The notes beneath the pieces were generated by a model, which made no database searches, was not told where the DNA came from, and worked only from the letters and a program-made list of their open reading frames with translations. A stretch of DNA of 64,000 bases. Source: JAKIWV01 sp963773945 (GTDB taxonomy: Archaea > Thermoplasmatota > Thermoplasmata > Lutacidiplasmatales > UBA184). Made by a program: the position numbers and the translations under genes. The stretch covers positions 434,001-498,000 of the forward strand of contig CAVZDD010000005.1 of assembly GCA_963773945.1 (NCBI GenBank). The letters run 5' to 3'. Shown here piece by piece: positions 17,941 through 27,594 of the stretch; the first letter of the stretch is position 1, and every line of letters starts with the position of its first letter.

Positions 17941-18732
17941 ATGAGCGTCAATCGCGCCAAGTGGGACGAGAGCGTTCCCTTGCACGTCGCGGCGCCTTCG
18001 TATGACGTCCCCTCGTTCCTCCGCGGGCGGTCCACCCTTCCTCGATTGGAGATCGACCAGGTGGGGTCGGTCCGCGGGAAGTCCCTCCTGCACCTGCAAT
18101 GCCATTTCGGCCTGGACACCCTCTCGTGGGCGCGACGCGGAGCCGAGGTGACCGGGGTGGATTTCTCGCTTCCGGCGATCCGGGCGGCGCGACGTTTGGC
18201 GCGACAGGCGGGCATCCACGCACGGTTCGTTCATTCCAACATTTACGACCTCGCCGAGGCGCTGGACGGTCGTTTCGATGTCGTTTACACGGGGAAGGGC
18301 GCCACCTGCTGGCTACCCGACCTGGACCGCTGGGGCGAGGTCATCGCCCGCTTTCTCAAACCGGGAGGACGGTTCTTTCTGATCGAGGACCACCCGGTCG
18401 CGGACGTCTTCCCCAACGGGAAGGAGGTCACCCGCCTGGAGCCCAAGGTCCCGTACTTCGACACCCGAGCTCTCCGGGAGGAGTTTGACGGCACCTATGC
18501 GACCCGAACCAAGATGCAGCATCGCGTGAGTTATTCGTGGGCCCACACGGTCTCGGAGACGCTGACCGCGCTGCTTCGTCACGGACTCTACATCGAGTCG
18601 GTCCGGGAATATCCGTTCAGTTTCTGGCAACGGTACCCGTTCATGGCCGAGGACCGCCGGGGGTACTGGTATTTGATGCAGCAAAAGGGCCTCCTCCCCC
18701 TCATGTGGTCTGTGACGGCGCGGCGAACCTGA
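17941..18732 (+). CDS. SAM-dependent methyltransferase
   Basis: A 263-residue class I methyltransferase. LLHLQCHFGLDTLSWARRGAE is the SAM-binding motif I, GVDFSLPAI the acidic motif II, FDVVYTGKGATCWL motif III/IV and ARFLKPGGRFFLIEDHP the next strand. The CHFGLDT variant is typical of a methyltransferase subfamily often annotated as methyltransferase type 11/12. ATG 17941 is chosen because the 53 residues upstream are Arg/Pro-rich and unconserved-looking. The acceptor is unknown. Cytoplasmic, monocistronic, divergent from the cNMP protein. Confidence 0.88.
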   Translation: MSVNRAKWDESVPLHVAAPSYDVPSFLRGRSTLPRLEIDQVGSVRGKSLLHLQCHFGLDTLSWARRGAEVTGVDFSLPAIRAARRLARQAGIHARFVHSNIYDLAEALDGRFDVVYTGKGATCWLPDLDRWGEVIARFLKPGGRFFLIEDHPVADVFPNGKEVTRLEPKVPYFDTRALREEFDGTYATRTKMQHRVSYSWAHTVSETLTALLRHGLYIESVREYPFSFWQRYPFMAEDRRGYWYLMQQKGLLPLMWSVTARRT

Positions 18733-18851
18733 GCGAGCGGAGTCCGCTCCTCTTGCCGACTTCTGGGAGGGACCGACGCCGGGCCGGACCCTCCTCGGCC
18801 GCCCGCGCGAACTTGAAATCCCTCCTCGTACATGGGACTCCCCGAGTACAC

Positions 18852-19088
18852 ATGACCGAAGGGGGCACGGAGATTAGCAAAGGCATGGTCGAAGGCTTGA
18901 TCGAGGCGCTGATGGACCGGCAGAGCCAGCTCGACGTTCAGCTCAAGGGACTCACGGTCAGTCTGGCCGGTACCCCCCTCGCGCTCCAAATGTCAGGGAA
19001 GCTCACCGTATCGGTCCACCTGCGGGAACTCACCGACGAGGAGAAGGAAGCCCACTCGTCGGCCACCGTTGCTCAGCTTCGGGCCTAG
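18852..19088 (+). CDS. Small conserved-looking hypothetical protein
   Basis: A 78-residue protein beginning MTEGGTEISKGMVEGLIEAL at ATG 18852. It is predicted as two helices, then a beta pair (LALQMSGKLTVSVHLRELT), with an acidic tail. It resembles gas-vesicle-like or small archaeal helper proteins only superficially, so I assign no function. Codon usage matches its neighbours. An overlapping longer frame from 18537 runs through the methyltransferase gene and is rejected as the start. Confidence 0.6.
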   Translation: MTEGGTEISKGMVEGLIEALMDRQSQLDVQLKGLTVSLAGTPLALQMSGKLTVSVHLRELTDEEKEAHSSATVAQLRA

Positions 19089-19270
19089 AACACTCCCCGA
19101 ATTGCTCGGGGGCTTGTCGGCTCCCGGACCGCCCTAGACATTCGCTCGGGGGCGCCAGGGTCCCGATGATGAGGAACGCTAGAACGGTGAGGGCCCGACG
19201 CCCACCGGGAAAGGATTGGCCCCGGAGAATATCGATCATCGGGGCTGGTCCGAGGCTTGGGCGCGGCGGT

Positions 19271-19540
19271 TCAGTCGGACCAGTGACTCACCCAGCGCAT
19301 GCCGAAGGAGATCCAGGCGCCCATCAGGACGCCCGAGAGAATCAGCAGGGACACGACGATCACCACGATGCTCTGGAACAAACTGAAGTCGTGCGCCCAG
19401 AACGCCACGTAGAGCAGCGTCAACGACAACCAACCGACGGTCGCGGCGATCGACACCAGGATCCGGCGGCGAAGCCGGCCGAACAGGTCGTAGTCCCGGG
19501 TATGCATCGACGAGGCGCTGGGGAACGGAGTTGCCGTCAT
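19271..19540 (-). CDS. Small membrane protein, two helices
   Basis: An 89-residue protein with a short cytoplasmic basic N-terminus (FGRLRRRI), two hydrophobic helices (about 28-48 and 54-77), and a short Trp-rich C-terminus. The arrangement suggests both ends on the cytoplasmic side. It matches a generic 2TM-domain style; function unknown. ATG 19540 or the in-frame ATG eleven codons later could be the start. It sits 86 bases past the 3' end of the zinc-ribbon membrane gene and may be in its transcript. Confidence 0.7.
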   Translation of the reverse strand: MTATPFPSASSMHTRDYDLFGRLRRRILVSIAATVGWLSLTLLYVAFWAHDFSLFQSIVVIVVSLLILSGVLMGAWISFGMRWVSHWSD

Positions 19541-19626
19541 GGGCGGCGAACTCCGATTGTGGGTTAAGAACGTAGCGCACCGCGAGTGCCTACCGGTCGA
19601 GAGTGGACTCCTCCGGCAGGTCGCCG

Positions 19627-20481
19627 CTAGTCGGTCCGTCCGATCGGAGCCTCGGCCGCGCCTACGTCGCTCGGCGGAGCCGGCGGCTTCGGGATTTGCG
19701 CGCGGGTTTGGTAGTAGGCGAGCAGGAACATCAGGTCCGGACCGACCTGGAGTGTTCCGAGGAGCGTCGATTTTCCGTCGAGGGCCGTGATCGGGGCCGA
19801 GGTGGGGGAGACTCCGCTGGTCGCCGCGACGATCGCGTTAGATATTTCGGGCCATAGGATCGCGAAGTTGAGTATCGCGATCAGAAGGCTCGCCCCGAAG
19901 GCGACCCACAGGACGATGCGCGTGGTTCGGTCGGCGAGCGCATACGGGAGCGCGACGTAGCCGAGGCCGCCGATCCCGGATGTTACCAAGACAACCACGA
20001 ACAGGGTGACGAGGTCCGACCGAAACGCTGCGCCAAGCGCCACCAAGGTCTCGCCCGGGGCCGTCGCCGCGCTGACGACGGCCGCGACGAACCAGATCAC
20101 GACCCCGATGCCGAGCAGCAAGGCCACGAGCACGGCGGCGCTGCCCAGGGTGGCCAGCCGATGATGCAGGTCGGTGAAGCCGGTGCGGCCGAGGAACCGG
20201 AAGACGACCCCGATGAGACCCATCAGACTCCCGATGTCCCCGACGTAGGGGATCCACAGGATCGCGAACGCGATGATCATGAGCAACAGGCCGGTCCGGG
20301 TGCGGTCCCGGGCCCGTTGGCCCGTGCTCGCTAGGTCGATCGATTGGGCCGCCGCCCACGAAGTAGGCGCGCCACCGCCTGCGCCGGCCCAGGCCAGCGG
20401 TGACCCACAGTTGAAACAATACTGTTGATACACGATCACCGGCTTGCCGCATTTGGGGCAGACGAGAGGGGTCGAACTCAT
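19627..20481 (-). CDS. Zinc-ribbon multi-pass membrane protein
   Basis: A 284-residue protein. The N-terminus is a zinc ribbon (CPKCGKPVIVYQQYCFNCG), then a short linker, then about five hydrophobic segments between residues 62 and 245, and a Pro-rich cytoplasmic tail. The layout (cytoplasmic ribbon, small membrane bundle) recurs in archaea. It recalls the gene at 8299 and the DUF973-like one at 50611. No transporter or enzyme motif is visible. ATG 20481 is the only reasonable start, as the ribbon begins seven residues later. Confidence 0.78.
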   Translation of the reverse strand: MSSTPLVCPKCGKPVIVYQQYCFNCGSPLAWAGAGGGAPTSWAAAQSIDLASTGQRARDRTRTGLLLMIIAFAILWIPYVGDIGSLMGLIGVVFRFLGRTGFTDLHHRLATLGSAAVLVALLLGIGVVIWFVAAVVSAATAPGETLVALGAAFRSDLVTLFVVVLVTSGIGGLGYVALPYALADRTTRIVLWVAFGASLLIAILNFAILWPEISNAIVAATSGVSPTSAPITALDGKSTLLGTLQVGPDLMFLLAYYQTRAQIPKPPAPPSDVGAAEAPIGRTD

Positions 20482-20637
20482 CGACAGTGGGCCGAGTGAG
20501 ACAAGTTTCTACCAGCGTTTAATCATTCCCCGGACAGCACTACCCCCCAGATAGCTGGGGGACTCATCGGGCAGAAATCCTCGGCGACGATTCCGTTGAA
20601 TTCAGCTTCTACGCCACTCGCACCCGTGACCGGTGCG

Positions 20638-22256
20638 CTAGGGCGAAGCCGGCGGGAAAAGCGGCGCATCCGACGGCGGGCCGGAAAGGACCTTGGGGGC
20701 CGCCTTGGGCAATCGCCCCACGAGGAAGAGCACGAATACGAACGCGACGATCAAGAGAACCAGCATCACGGTGAACGTCTGGTCATACGATGAAATGAGG
20801 CTGGTCTTGAACTTCCCCAGGTACACTGCGCACAACGGGAACGGGGGAGGGATCGCGGAGCAGGCCGGACTGGGAGCGGGGTCGAGGGCGGTGAATTGGG
20901 TAAGCTGATACGACGCAAGGACCGAGAGGCCGACCGCCCCCCCGAGCGATTGCAGGAACTGGATCAGCCCGCCGGCCTCGCCGACATCCGCCGTGCGTAC
21001 CTGGTTCTGCGCCGCGAGCAAGAACACGGGAAAAGTCAGCCCGATGCCGAAGCCCATCGGGATCAAAGGCAGGACAATCCCGCCGACGGGTATGAAGCCG
21101 AAGTCAAATTTCCAGAGTGGGGTACTCGCGGAGATCTGGGTCAGCCCGGCAAGGCCGACGATCCCGATGAGCAGGCCCGCCGCGGCCACGGTCCGGTACG
21201 AGAGCCGGGTCAGGAGATTTCCCCCGAGGGCGGCCCCGACCACCAGCGGGAGTACGAGAAAGTAGAGAATGTCCCGAACCGTGTCGGCCGAGCTGCTCCC
21301 GGCCGGCACGAGCGCCACTCCCACGACCAGCGATAGGAAGGTCGCGACGGGGAAGAACACCATGCCGATGAAGAACGTCGACCCTCCGCCCGCCCCCATG
21401 ACCCGATGAACGAGCAGGCGGAGGGGGACCAACGGGTTCTTCGCCCGGAGCTCCCAGAGGACGAAGGCGATGATCAGAACCCCGCCGAGGCCCAGCAAGC
21501 CCAGTACCCGCGGGTCAGTCCACGTCCAGCCGTTGTCCGCGATCTGGTAGAGCGGGAACATGACGGCTCCGACCCAGCCGGCTAACAGCGCGGCCCCGAC
21601 CACGTCGAATTTCCGGACGAGCGAGGGGCGCAGCGGGCCCAGCGCGGCCGCGATGAGGATGAACCCCAGGATCCCGAAGGGGATGTTCACGTAGAACACC
21701 CATCGCCACGTGGTGTAGGTCAAGATCGCGCTGCCCACCAGAGGACCGGCCACAACGGCGATACCGAAAACGCCCGACAGCGCCCCGATGACCCGGGCCC
21801 GGGTCGCGGGGGAAACACGACCGCGACGATCGCGATCCCGACGGGAAAGAATCCACCACTCCCGAATCCCTGGACGGCGCGGAAGGCGATGAGCTCGGGG
21901 AGATTCTGGCTCAACCCCGATAGGATCGACCCCACGATGAACACCGCGAGCCCGCCCAAGAACACATTGCGCCGGCTCCACAGGTCGGAGAGTTTGGCGA
22001 AGATCGGGATGCTGGTCGTGGACGCGATGACGTAGGCGCTGATCACGAAGGTTCCGCTCGTCGGCGTGTGGAACTGCGTGAGGATCGTCGGGAGCGCCGT
22101 CAGCGCCACAAATTGGTCCAGGGCGCCCATTAGTAGGGCGAGGAGAATCCCGGTCGTGATCGCCACTTCGAATTCCAGTTGCGGAAACTCGGGAGAGCCG
22201 GCGTCGGTGACGATCAACTCGGGACCCTTGGCGAGCGGGGTGGCGGGGGCGCTCAC
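20638..22256 (-). pseudogene. MFS drug-efflux transporter (DHA2/EmrB type), frameshifted
   Basis: Two reading frames together give a 14-helix DHA2 transporter of about 535 residues. The first covers residues 1-160, from MSAPATPLAKG through ALDQFVALTALPTIL and AFRAVQGFGSGGFFPVGIAIVAVVFPP. The second continues ATRARVIGALSGVFGIAVVAGPLVGSA to the end. The join is a run of five C on the minus strand at about 21805-21812; a sixth C would restore PPATRARV. Either the gene is broken or the homopolymer is miscounted. A MarR-type gene on the same strand upstream (22384-22851) is its probable regulator. If intact it would export drugs or small metabolites using the proton gradient. Confidence 0.85.
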
Positions 22257-22305
22257 GCCAAGGCTCGGGGACGGGCGCGGGGCAATCGGTCGCGCTCGGC
22301 TCCGG

Positions 22306-22350
22306 TCGGCATTTCAGATATTCAGCTATCCCTGATTATATTTAGACTTT
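22306..22350 (-). promoter_or_regulatory. Promoter with imperfect palindrome before the MFS gene
   Basis: This AT-rich patch in the MarR-MFS gap carries a TATA-like CTAAATATAATC on the minus strand. It also holds an imperfect inverted repeat (TCAGATATTCAG with CTGATTATATTT, 8 of 12 matches), which could be a MarR-type operator. Inferred from position and composition. Confidence 0.35.
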
Positions 22351-22383
22351 CGATTACGGAGGAACCATCACGGTCGCCCCCGG

Positions 22384-22851
22384 TTACCCGGCCTTTCCGG
22401 AGGGGACATAGGCGGAATCTTGGAGAGAGGCCGCCAGGGTCCGTTTCGTGACCCGGAGGACGCGCGTGGCGTGTGCCAGCTGAACGGGGGGGATTTTCCG
22501 GAGCGCGGTTTTGAGCCGTCGGAGGTGAGCCCCCCGGAACTCCGCCATGAGGCGGACGGCCTCGGGAGACAGCTGGAGCAGCATTTGCCTCCGGTCGGCG
22601 TGTCCGTGCTCCCGCTGGATCCATCCCCTGCGGACGAGTGAATCGACCACGGGGGTGACGGATTGGGGTCGAACGCCCAGAAACTTCGCGAGGGCCGTCA
22701 TGCTCGTCGGACCTTCCATCGAGGCCCACTGAAGCACCAGGAACTGGACCGCTGTCAGTTGATTCTTGCGGAGGACAGAGCGGGCTCCCTGGCTGAAATC
22801 CACAATCAGCGATTCGAGCACGTCGACGTACGCGCTCACGGCGTCCGGCAT
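22384..22851 (-). CDS. MarR-family transcriptional regulator
   Basis: A 155-residue winged-helix dimer of the MarR class. LTAVQFLVLQWASMEGPTSMTALAKFLGVRPQSVTPVVDSLVRRGWI contains the recognition helix, and the wing is REHGHADRRQMLLQLSPEA, with the Asp-Arg-Arg triad that defines the family. MarR proteins usually repress an adjacent efflux gene and are relieved by small aromatic ligands. Here the MFS gene lies 127 bases downstream on the same strand. Confidence 0.93.
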   Translation of the reverse strand: MPDAVSAYVDVLESLIVDFSQGARSVLRKNQLTAVQFLVLQWASMEGPTSMTALAKFLGVRPQSVTPVVDSLVRRGWIQREHGHADRRQMLLQLSPEAVRLMAEFRGAHLRRLKTALRKIPPVQLAHATRVLRVTKRTLAASLQDSAYVPSGKAG

Positions 22852-22927
22852 CTTCGTACCGGCCCGGCGGACTTATCCGGCAGGTATCTCGGTTGCGTTA
22901 CCACGGACCGGCGCCCATCGACCGGGC

Positions 22928-23215
22928 TTAGACGCCGTTCAATGCCAGCACGCGGGTCGTGGCAGCTTTCAGTCGAAGCGCGAGCAAGGGAGCGTACACG
23001 GGCGATTCATACCACCGGTCCAGGGTTTCCATATCGGGAAATTCGATGATGACGAGGGTGTGAGTCTTCCAGGGCCCCTCCAGGGTCTTGGGAGCCGGGT
23101 CGCCCGCCAGGACGTGACCTCCAAACATCGTGAGGGTCCCGCCGAACTTCGCAACGTACTCCTGGTGCTTTTCCTCGTTGTGCCACTCCACATCCGCCAG
23201 CAGATACGCGCTCAT
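22928..23215 (-). CDS. DUF1330-family protein
   Basis: A 95-residue ferredoxin-like dimeric protein of the DUF1330 (NIPSNAP/EthD-like) type. AYLLADVEWHNEEKHQEYVAK is the opening strand and helix, GGHVLAGDPAPKTLEGPW the central block, and IIEFPDMETLDRWYESPVYAPL the diagnostic late motif. Biochemical role unknown. ATG 23215 is the natural start. Confidence 0.88.
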   Translation of the reverse strand: MSAYLLADVEWHNEEKHQEYVAKFGGTLTMFGGHVLAGDPAPKTLEGPWKTHTLVIIEFPDMETLDRWYESPVYAPLLALRLKAATTRVLALNGV

Positions 23216-23388
23216 GGTTGCCAGGAGTTCAACCGGCGGTGAATATCTAGACCGCCTCTGCCTGACCCCCGGTTTCCTGACGGGGCAAAGAACTAAGCCT
23301 CTACAGCCGGCCTTCGAGGTTGATTACGGCGAGGAACGGACCGGGAACAAGCCGGACTTCGCAGCAGAATCAGACACGGATAGGGGTC

Positions 23389-24157
23389 ATGGAGTCAGAC
23401 GAGGTACGGATCCGGGAGCTCATCGAGCATCAGACCGGCGAATGGGTTCCCCCGATCAGCGCTCTCGGGGGTCCGCCGGCGCACGTGCTCTACCACGAAC
23501 TCGTTCTTCATGCCGGGTTGAAGCTCTACCGCGACGCCGAGAGCCAGGCGTTGGTCGTGTTCCTCGACGGCGAAGGCCGACGATGCTTTCACTGCCCCAG
23601 CCCGGAGTTGATGGGGGCCCTCGACCGGTTCCGGATGCGCCGCGGACTTCGCCCCTCCCCCGCCAAGGACATCGACGATTTCGTGCGAGTCATCCACGCG
23701 CGGGTCACCGACCCCGATGCGGACGTTCCCTCCCCGCCGCCGGGCGTCGGCGAGCCGGTCCGCATCGAGCCCGCGCACTCACCCGCCCCGCCCGCGCCCG
23801 AAGCGGAGAAAGTTCCCCGGGTCGATCCCACCCTCCCGGGGGACCCGTGGGTGCCCGCCACCCTCCCCGGACTCGCGATATCGTTCTCGGGCGGATTTAT
23901 GAGGTCGGGACGGAAGGAGTTCCCCTTGCCGCATTACATTCGGATATTGCAGGGCCTGGTACGCAACGGCGGCTGGATGGGTACTGACGCAGGACCTCTC
24001 GGCCCGACTCGGGGAGGATGAGGCCCGGCTCACGCAGACCCTGATCCGCTACCGGGCCGACCTCGCCGAATTCGGGATTGTGGTGGCCAATGTACAGGTC
24101 GAGACCGGCTGGCGGGTCCTGGTCGTCGATCGAGCCCGCCTCGTCGATCAGTCCTAG
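23389..24157 (+). pseudogene. Winged-helix-tailed hypothetical protein, frameshifted
   Basis: From ATG 23389 the frame encodes about 195 residues: a globular N-terminal domain (ALGGPPAHVLYHELVLHAGL onward), then a Pro/Ala-rich linker, then PLPHYIRILQGLVRNGGW. The frame then drifts to a stop at 24019-24021. In another frame VLTQDLSARLGEDEARLTQT continues smoothly to TAG 24155-24157, and the two parts together make a winged-helix domain. At about 23972-23980 the bases tggatggg contain what looks like a 4-base tandem insertion; removing atgg restores GGWVLTQDL. Function unknown; DNA binding is likely if intact. Confidence 0.6.
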
Positions 24158-24263
24158 GCAAGACCCCGCTTGACGAGACGCGCTTTTTGCGAACCAGGCG
24201 ATGGTCCAGCTCGATCAGCCTACGGCTCCTTGAGCGGTCGCCGACAGGACGGCGATCGACGAC

Positions 24264-24752
24264 TCAACGAGTCCGGCGGCGGGGTCGGTCCCTAAGCTGA
24301 CGCCGATACTCTCGATCGAGGGAATTCGCGAAATTCTTCCAGAGGCCCCGCATCATCCGCTCCGTGGCCGCTCGGGGCGGGATGGCGTGGTGGGGGAACT
24401 TCCGGTTCTGTCTCATGCGCCACCGGATCGTGAGGAGCGTCCGGTCGGGTGTGGGCGCGGTCAAGCGATAATCGAGGCTCCAGTCCGGGACGTTGCCCCG
24501 CAACTCCGCATGCCAACGGTCCGGAGGATGGAGCGTGACCACCGAGCGGTACCACTCCCAGCCGGTCTTCGTTTCTGTCAGATCTTCGAGTACCGCCCGG
24601 GTTCGGCTCTTCTCGATAACCTTCCGTTGGTAGCTCCCCTTTTCGAGATCCGGATCCCGGGATGAATAGTCGGTGAGCCAACGAAACACGTAGGGCATGG
24701 GGGCCCGAAAGGACTGCCGAAGTTCGTAGAGTCGAGGGGGCCACGCGCTCAT
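24264..24752 (-). CDS. SRPBCC-like hydrophobic-ligand-binding protein
   Basis: A 162-residue protein. LYELRQSFRAPMPYVFRWLTDYSSRDP is the typical first strand and helix of the helix-grip fold, the middle alternates strands (TKTGWEWYRSVVTLHPPDRW, LDYRLTAPTPDRTLLTIRWR), and the last helix is ERMMRGLWKNFANSLDREYRR. A strongly basic tail ends it. Ligand unknown. Monocistronic. Confidence 0.78.
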   Translation of the reverse strand: MSAWPPRLYELRQSFRAPMPYVFRWLTDYSSRDPDLEKGSYQRKVIEKSRTRAVLEDLTETKTGWEWYRSVVTLHPPDRWHAELRGNVPDWSLDYRLTAPTPDRTLLTIRWRMRQNRKFPHHAIPPRAATERMMRGLWKNFANSLDREYRRQLRDRPRRRTR

Positions 24753-24898
24753 CGGGGAATCTCCGAAGTGCGAAATCAGCAGAAGGTTCGGCGCGATATT
24801 ACCTTCGCCGCCACCCAGGGTGGAAGGAGCGGTCTACCTGACGGTTCCGCGGGCCTCGAACGCACGGTCTCGGTTCCGAGGGAATTCGCAAGTTGAGT

Positions 24899-25714
24899 TC
24901 ACTGTGCCTGTCGGACCTGCCAGATCAATTCGAGCGGCCAATGCCGCGCCCAGGTGGTCTCGTTCTGGTTGAGATAGGAGCTCGTTTCGGACGGGCCGGG
25001 CTGGTGTTCCGTGAGCGACTCCACCGTGAAACCATTCTCGATGAACAGTCGGATCCATTCCCCGTACGGGAGCTGGAAGTTGACCTCCGTCTTGTACTCT
25101 ATCCGATGCATTCCGAAGTAGTCGTAGCGGAGCCGGCGTCCCATCCGGTACCCGCGCCGGTCTTCGACGACGCTCCGGAACGGGCTGGCCGTCGCGAAGA
25201 CCAGACGGCCGCCCGGGCGGAGGACCCGGGCGGCTTCGGGAACCGTTCGGAGGGGGTCACAGAACGTCATCGCGCCCCAGTCGCAAAACACAAGATCGAA
25301 GGAGGCGGAAGCGAAGGGAAGTCGCTCGGCATCGCCCCGAACGAGTCGAACCCGTTGGCCGGATCGACGAAGAAGCCGCCGGGCCTGCGCGAGTTGCGCG
25401 GAGGAGAGGTCGAGGCCCACCGCCCGCGCACCTTTCTGGGCCAAGGCGATCGACCACCGGGCGGCGCCGCAACCCACTTCGAGGGTGTCTCGGCCCTTCG
25501 GGTTGCCTAACACGTGCAGCCGAGATTCCGGTACGCGCCAGAGACCCCACGACATCGCGCTCCGGCCGCGGAGTACGCTTCGATGGCGTCGGTCGTACGC
25601 GTGGCTCTGACGCTGCCAGAGGGCGAGGTTCTTCCGGATGTGATCTGGAGTGCCCGGACGGCCCGGCGGGGACTTCGTGCGTCGGGAGCTGACCCTTCGG
25701 ATTCGACGGGGCAT
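24899..25714 (-). CDS. SAM-dependent methyltransferase, type 11
   Basis: A 271-residue class I methyltransferase. DTLEVGCGAARWSIALAQKG is motif I, AVGLDLSSAQLAQAR motif II, RGDAERLPFASASFDLVFCD motif III/IV and AARVLRPGGRLVFATASPF the next strand. A C-terminal part with several Tyr/Trp (MHRIEYKTEVNFQLPYGEWI) probably forms the acceptor site. The first about 30 residues are Arg/Pro-rich, so a start inside (for example near LALWQRQSHAYD) is possible. Acceptor unknown. Confidence 0.88.
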   Translation of the reverse strand: MPRRIRRVSSRRTKSPPGRPGTPDHIRKNLALWQRQSHAYDRRHRSVLRGRSAMSWGLWRVPESRLHVLGNPKGRDTLEVGCGAARWSIALAQKGARAVGLDLSSAQLAQARRLLRRSGQRVRLVRGDAERLPFASASFDLVFCDWGAMTFCDPLRTVPEAARVLRPGGRLVFATASPFRSVVEDRRGYRMGRRLRYDYFGMHRIEYKTEVNFQLPYGEWIRLFIENGFTVESLTEHQPGPSETSSYLNQNETTWARHWPLELIWQVRQAQ

Positions 25715-25824
25715 CCCTAAAGCCGACGCACCGAGTTACATCAACTGCGTGGTTCGAACCTCCGACGTCAAGAGCCGACAAGTAATGAGGCCCGCAAGGG
25801 TCCGGCGCTCCGGAGTGGCTCGTC

Positions 25825-26895
25825 ATGGCGACTCGTTCACGGGCTCGCGACCTCGGGGTCCCGTTTGAAGGCACCACTGGCCGGTTCAACGCCATCACCG
25901 ACGTGGCGGGGGTACGGGTGGGGCACACGACCCTCATTCGGGACGGGAAACCCGACCTTTCGGATGCCGTGCGCACCGGGGTAACCTCCATCGTTCCGCG
26001 GCCGAATACGGACACCCAGGCCGTTTTTGCGGGCTGGTTCAGCTTGAACGGATACGGCGAGCTCACCGGCACCCATTGGATTGACGAAGCCGGGATTCTG
26101 GACGGACCGATTCTCGCCACGAACACTCTCAGCGTCGGGGTGGTGCAATCGGCCGTCGTCGAGTATGCCCGCCAGCACGGACTGGCCTTGGAACGCTGGT
26201 CGCTGCCGGTCGTTGGGGAGACCTGGGATGGGCACCTCAACGACATTCGGGGTATGCACGTTCGGACGGAACATGCGTTCGCGGCTTTGGACCAGGCGGA
26301 ATCGGGTGCCGTGGCCGAAGGAAATGTGGGCGGGGGCACCGGCATGGTCTGCTACGACTTCAAGGGGGGAATCGGCACGGCATCCCGTCTGGTAGACGTC
26401 GAAGGTCGTTTCACGGTCGGCGTGCTCGTCCAGGCGAACCACGGCCTGAGGAACCAGTTGACCATCGCGGGCGTCCCTGTGGGTTCCCGGCTGACGGAAG
26501 GCGCCCGTCGCCGCACCGAAACGGGCTCGATCCTGGGATTTGTGGCCACCGACGCTCCGTTGCTCCCGCACCAACTGGCCCGCCTGGCCCGTCGCTGTTC
26601 CCTCGGTCTCGCGCGGAGCGGGAGCGTATCCGGGAACGGGTCGGGGGACCTGTTCCTCGCATTCTCCACGGCCAACGAGGGTGCCGTCGAAGGGCCCGCG
26701 GTGCGTCACGTGAGTGCGCTCGCCGAGACCCGGTTAGACCCGTTCTTCCGGGCCGTCGTCGAGGCCACGGATGAGGCCGTGGTCAATTGCCTGGTCGCCG
26801 CGGAAACGATGGTCGGCGTGGACGGTCACCGGATCGAGGCGCTCCCGAAGGATTCGCTGACCGCGCTCCTCCAGGAGTATCACCGAGTCGGCTAG
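25825..26895 (+). CDS. P1-family aminopeptidase (DmpA/BapA-like)
   Basis: A 356-residue N-terminal-nucleophile hydrolase. The precursor is expected to cut itself between G272 and S273 in SGNGSGDLFLAFSTAN, freeing Ser273 as nucleophile. Other hallmarks are ITDVAGVRVGHTTL at the start, the NTLSVGVVQSAVVEYA block and GNVGGGTGMVCYDFKGGIGTAS. Members cleave N-terminal residues, including D-amino or beta-amino acids, from short peptides. No signal peptide, so probably cytoplasmic. The nearby peptide ABC system could supply substrates (inference). Confidence 0.93.
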   Translation: MATRSRARDLGVPFEGTTGRFNAITDVAGVRVGHTTLIRDGKPDLSDAVRTGVTSIVPRPNTDTQAVFAGWFSLNGYGELTGTHWIDEAGILDGPILATNTLSVGVVQSAVVEYARQHGLALERWSLPVVGETWDGHLNDIRGMHVRTEHAFAALDQAESGAVAEGNVGGGTGMVCYDFKGGIGTASRLVDVEGRFTVGVLVQANHGLRNQLTIAGVPVGSRLTEGARRRTETGSILGFVATDAPLLPHQLARLARRCSLGLARSGSVSGNGSGDLFLAFSTANEGAVEGPAVRHVSALAETRLDPFFRAVVEATDEAVVNCLVAAETMVGVDGHRIEALPKDSLTALLQEYHRVG

Positions 26896-26960
26896 GAGCG
26901 TGGAACCCACCCTCGGGTCTATGCCGATCCACGTTCTCCGGCGCCTCCCTTCGTGGCCTT

Positions 26961-27398
26961 CTAGCGTTTTCGAGTACGGGTTGGGCGCTTTTTGGGCGTC
27001 GGATTCCGGCTCGGGGCGCGAGACTTCAGAGTCGCCCGGACCATAGCGATGGGCGCTTCCATCAGCCAGAAGATATTCCCGTCGGGGTCGGCAAACTTCC
27101 CCCGCATTCCCCAGGCCGCCTTCTTGGGAGGTTCGGGGAACTTCACCGCTCCCTTGGACATGCGGGCGACCGTCGCCGCCATGTCATCGGTCAGGAAGGC
27201 GATCCCGGTGTCTCCAGGCTCGAGGGGGGCGAAGCCCTCACACAGGTGTAAAATGAAGCGGTCCCCGGGCGGGGCTACGAGCATGGCGTGACCCGTGCCT
27301 CCGACGGTGTAGGTGGAGAATCCAAGATTCTTCTCCCACCATTTGGCAGAGGCTTTCGCATTCGACACGACCACGGCCACGTCTGCCAGAGCGATCAT
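26961..27398 (-). CDS. VOC-superfamily protein
   Basis: A 145-residue glyoxalase-fold protein. ALADVAVVVSNAKASAKWWEKNLGF and MLVAPPGDRFILHLCE make one module; GDTGIAFLTDDMAATVARMSKGA and GMRGKFADPDGNIFWLME the other. A retained Glu in the last strand is compatible with metal binding. A lysine/arginine-rich tail follows. I start at ATG 27398; another ATG nine codons upstream (27425) is possible. It is divergent from the large binding-protein gene at 27595. Confidence 0.82.
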   Translation of the reverse strand: MIALADVAVVVSNAKASAKWWEKNLGFSTYTVGGTGHAMLVAPPGDRFILHLCEGFAPLEPGDTGIAFLTDDMAATVARMSKGAVKFPEPPKKAAWGMRGKFADPDGNIFWLMEAPIAMVRATLKSRAPSRNPTPKKRPTRTRKR

Positions 27399-27553
27399 CG
27401 AGCTGCCGACACACTTCCTCCTCATGAGCCGGAAGGTGGGGGTTCGTGAAACGGAGGGGCGAAGGCGGTGAGGGGTCTTCCTCGATCTCGCGATGCGCCG
27501 GCTCGATTCCGAGGTTCGTCCCTCGAAAATTCGCCGATTTTGCGAGTTCGGCG

Positions 27554-27563
27554 AGTATATATC
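27554..27563 (+). promoter_or_regulatory. TATA box for the large ABC binding-protein gene
   Basis: AGTATATATC, a strong archaeal TATA-like sequence centred 36 bases before ATG 27595, predicting a leader of about 10 bases. It fixes that start, since a longer in-frame version from 27493 would contain it. Confidence 0.6.
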
Positions 27564-27594
27564 GAGAAAGGATTCTCCCCGGTCGAGCCGAACG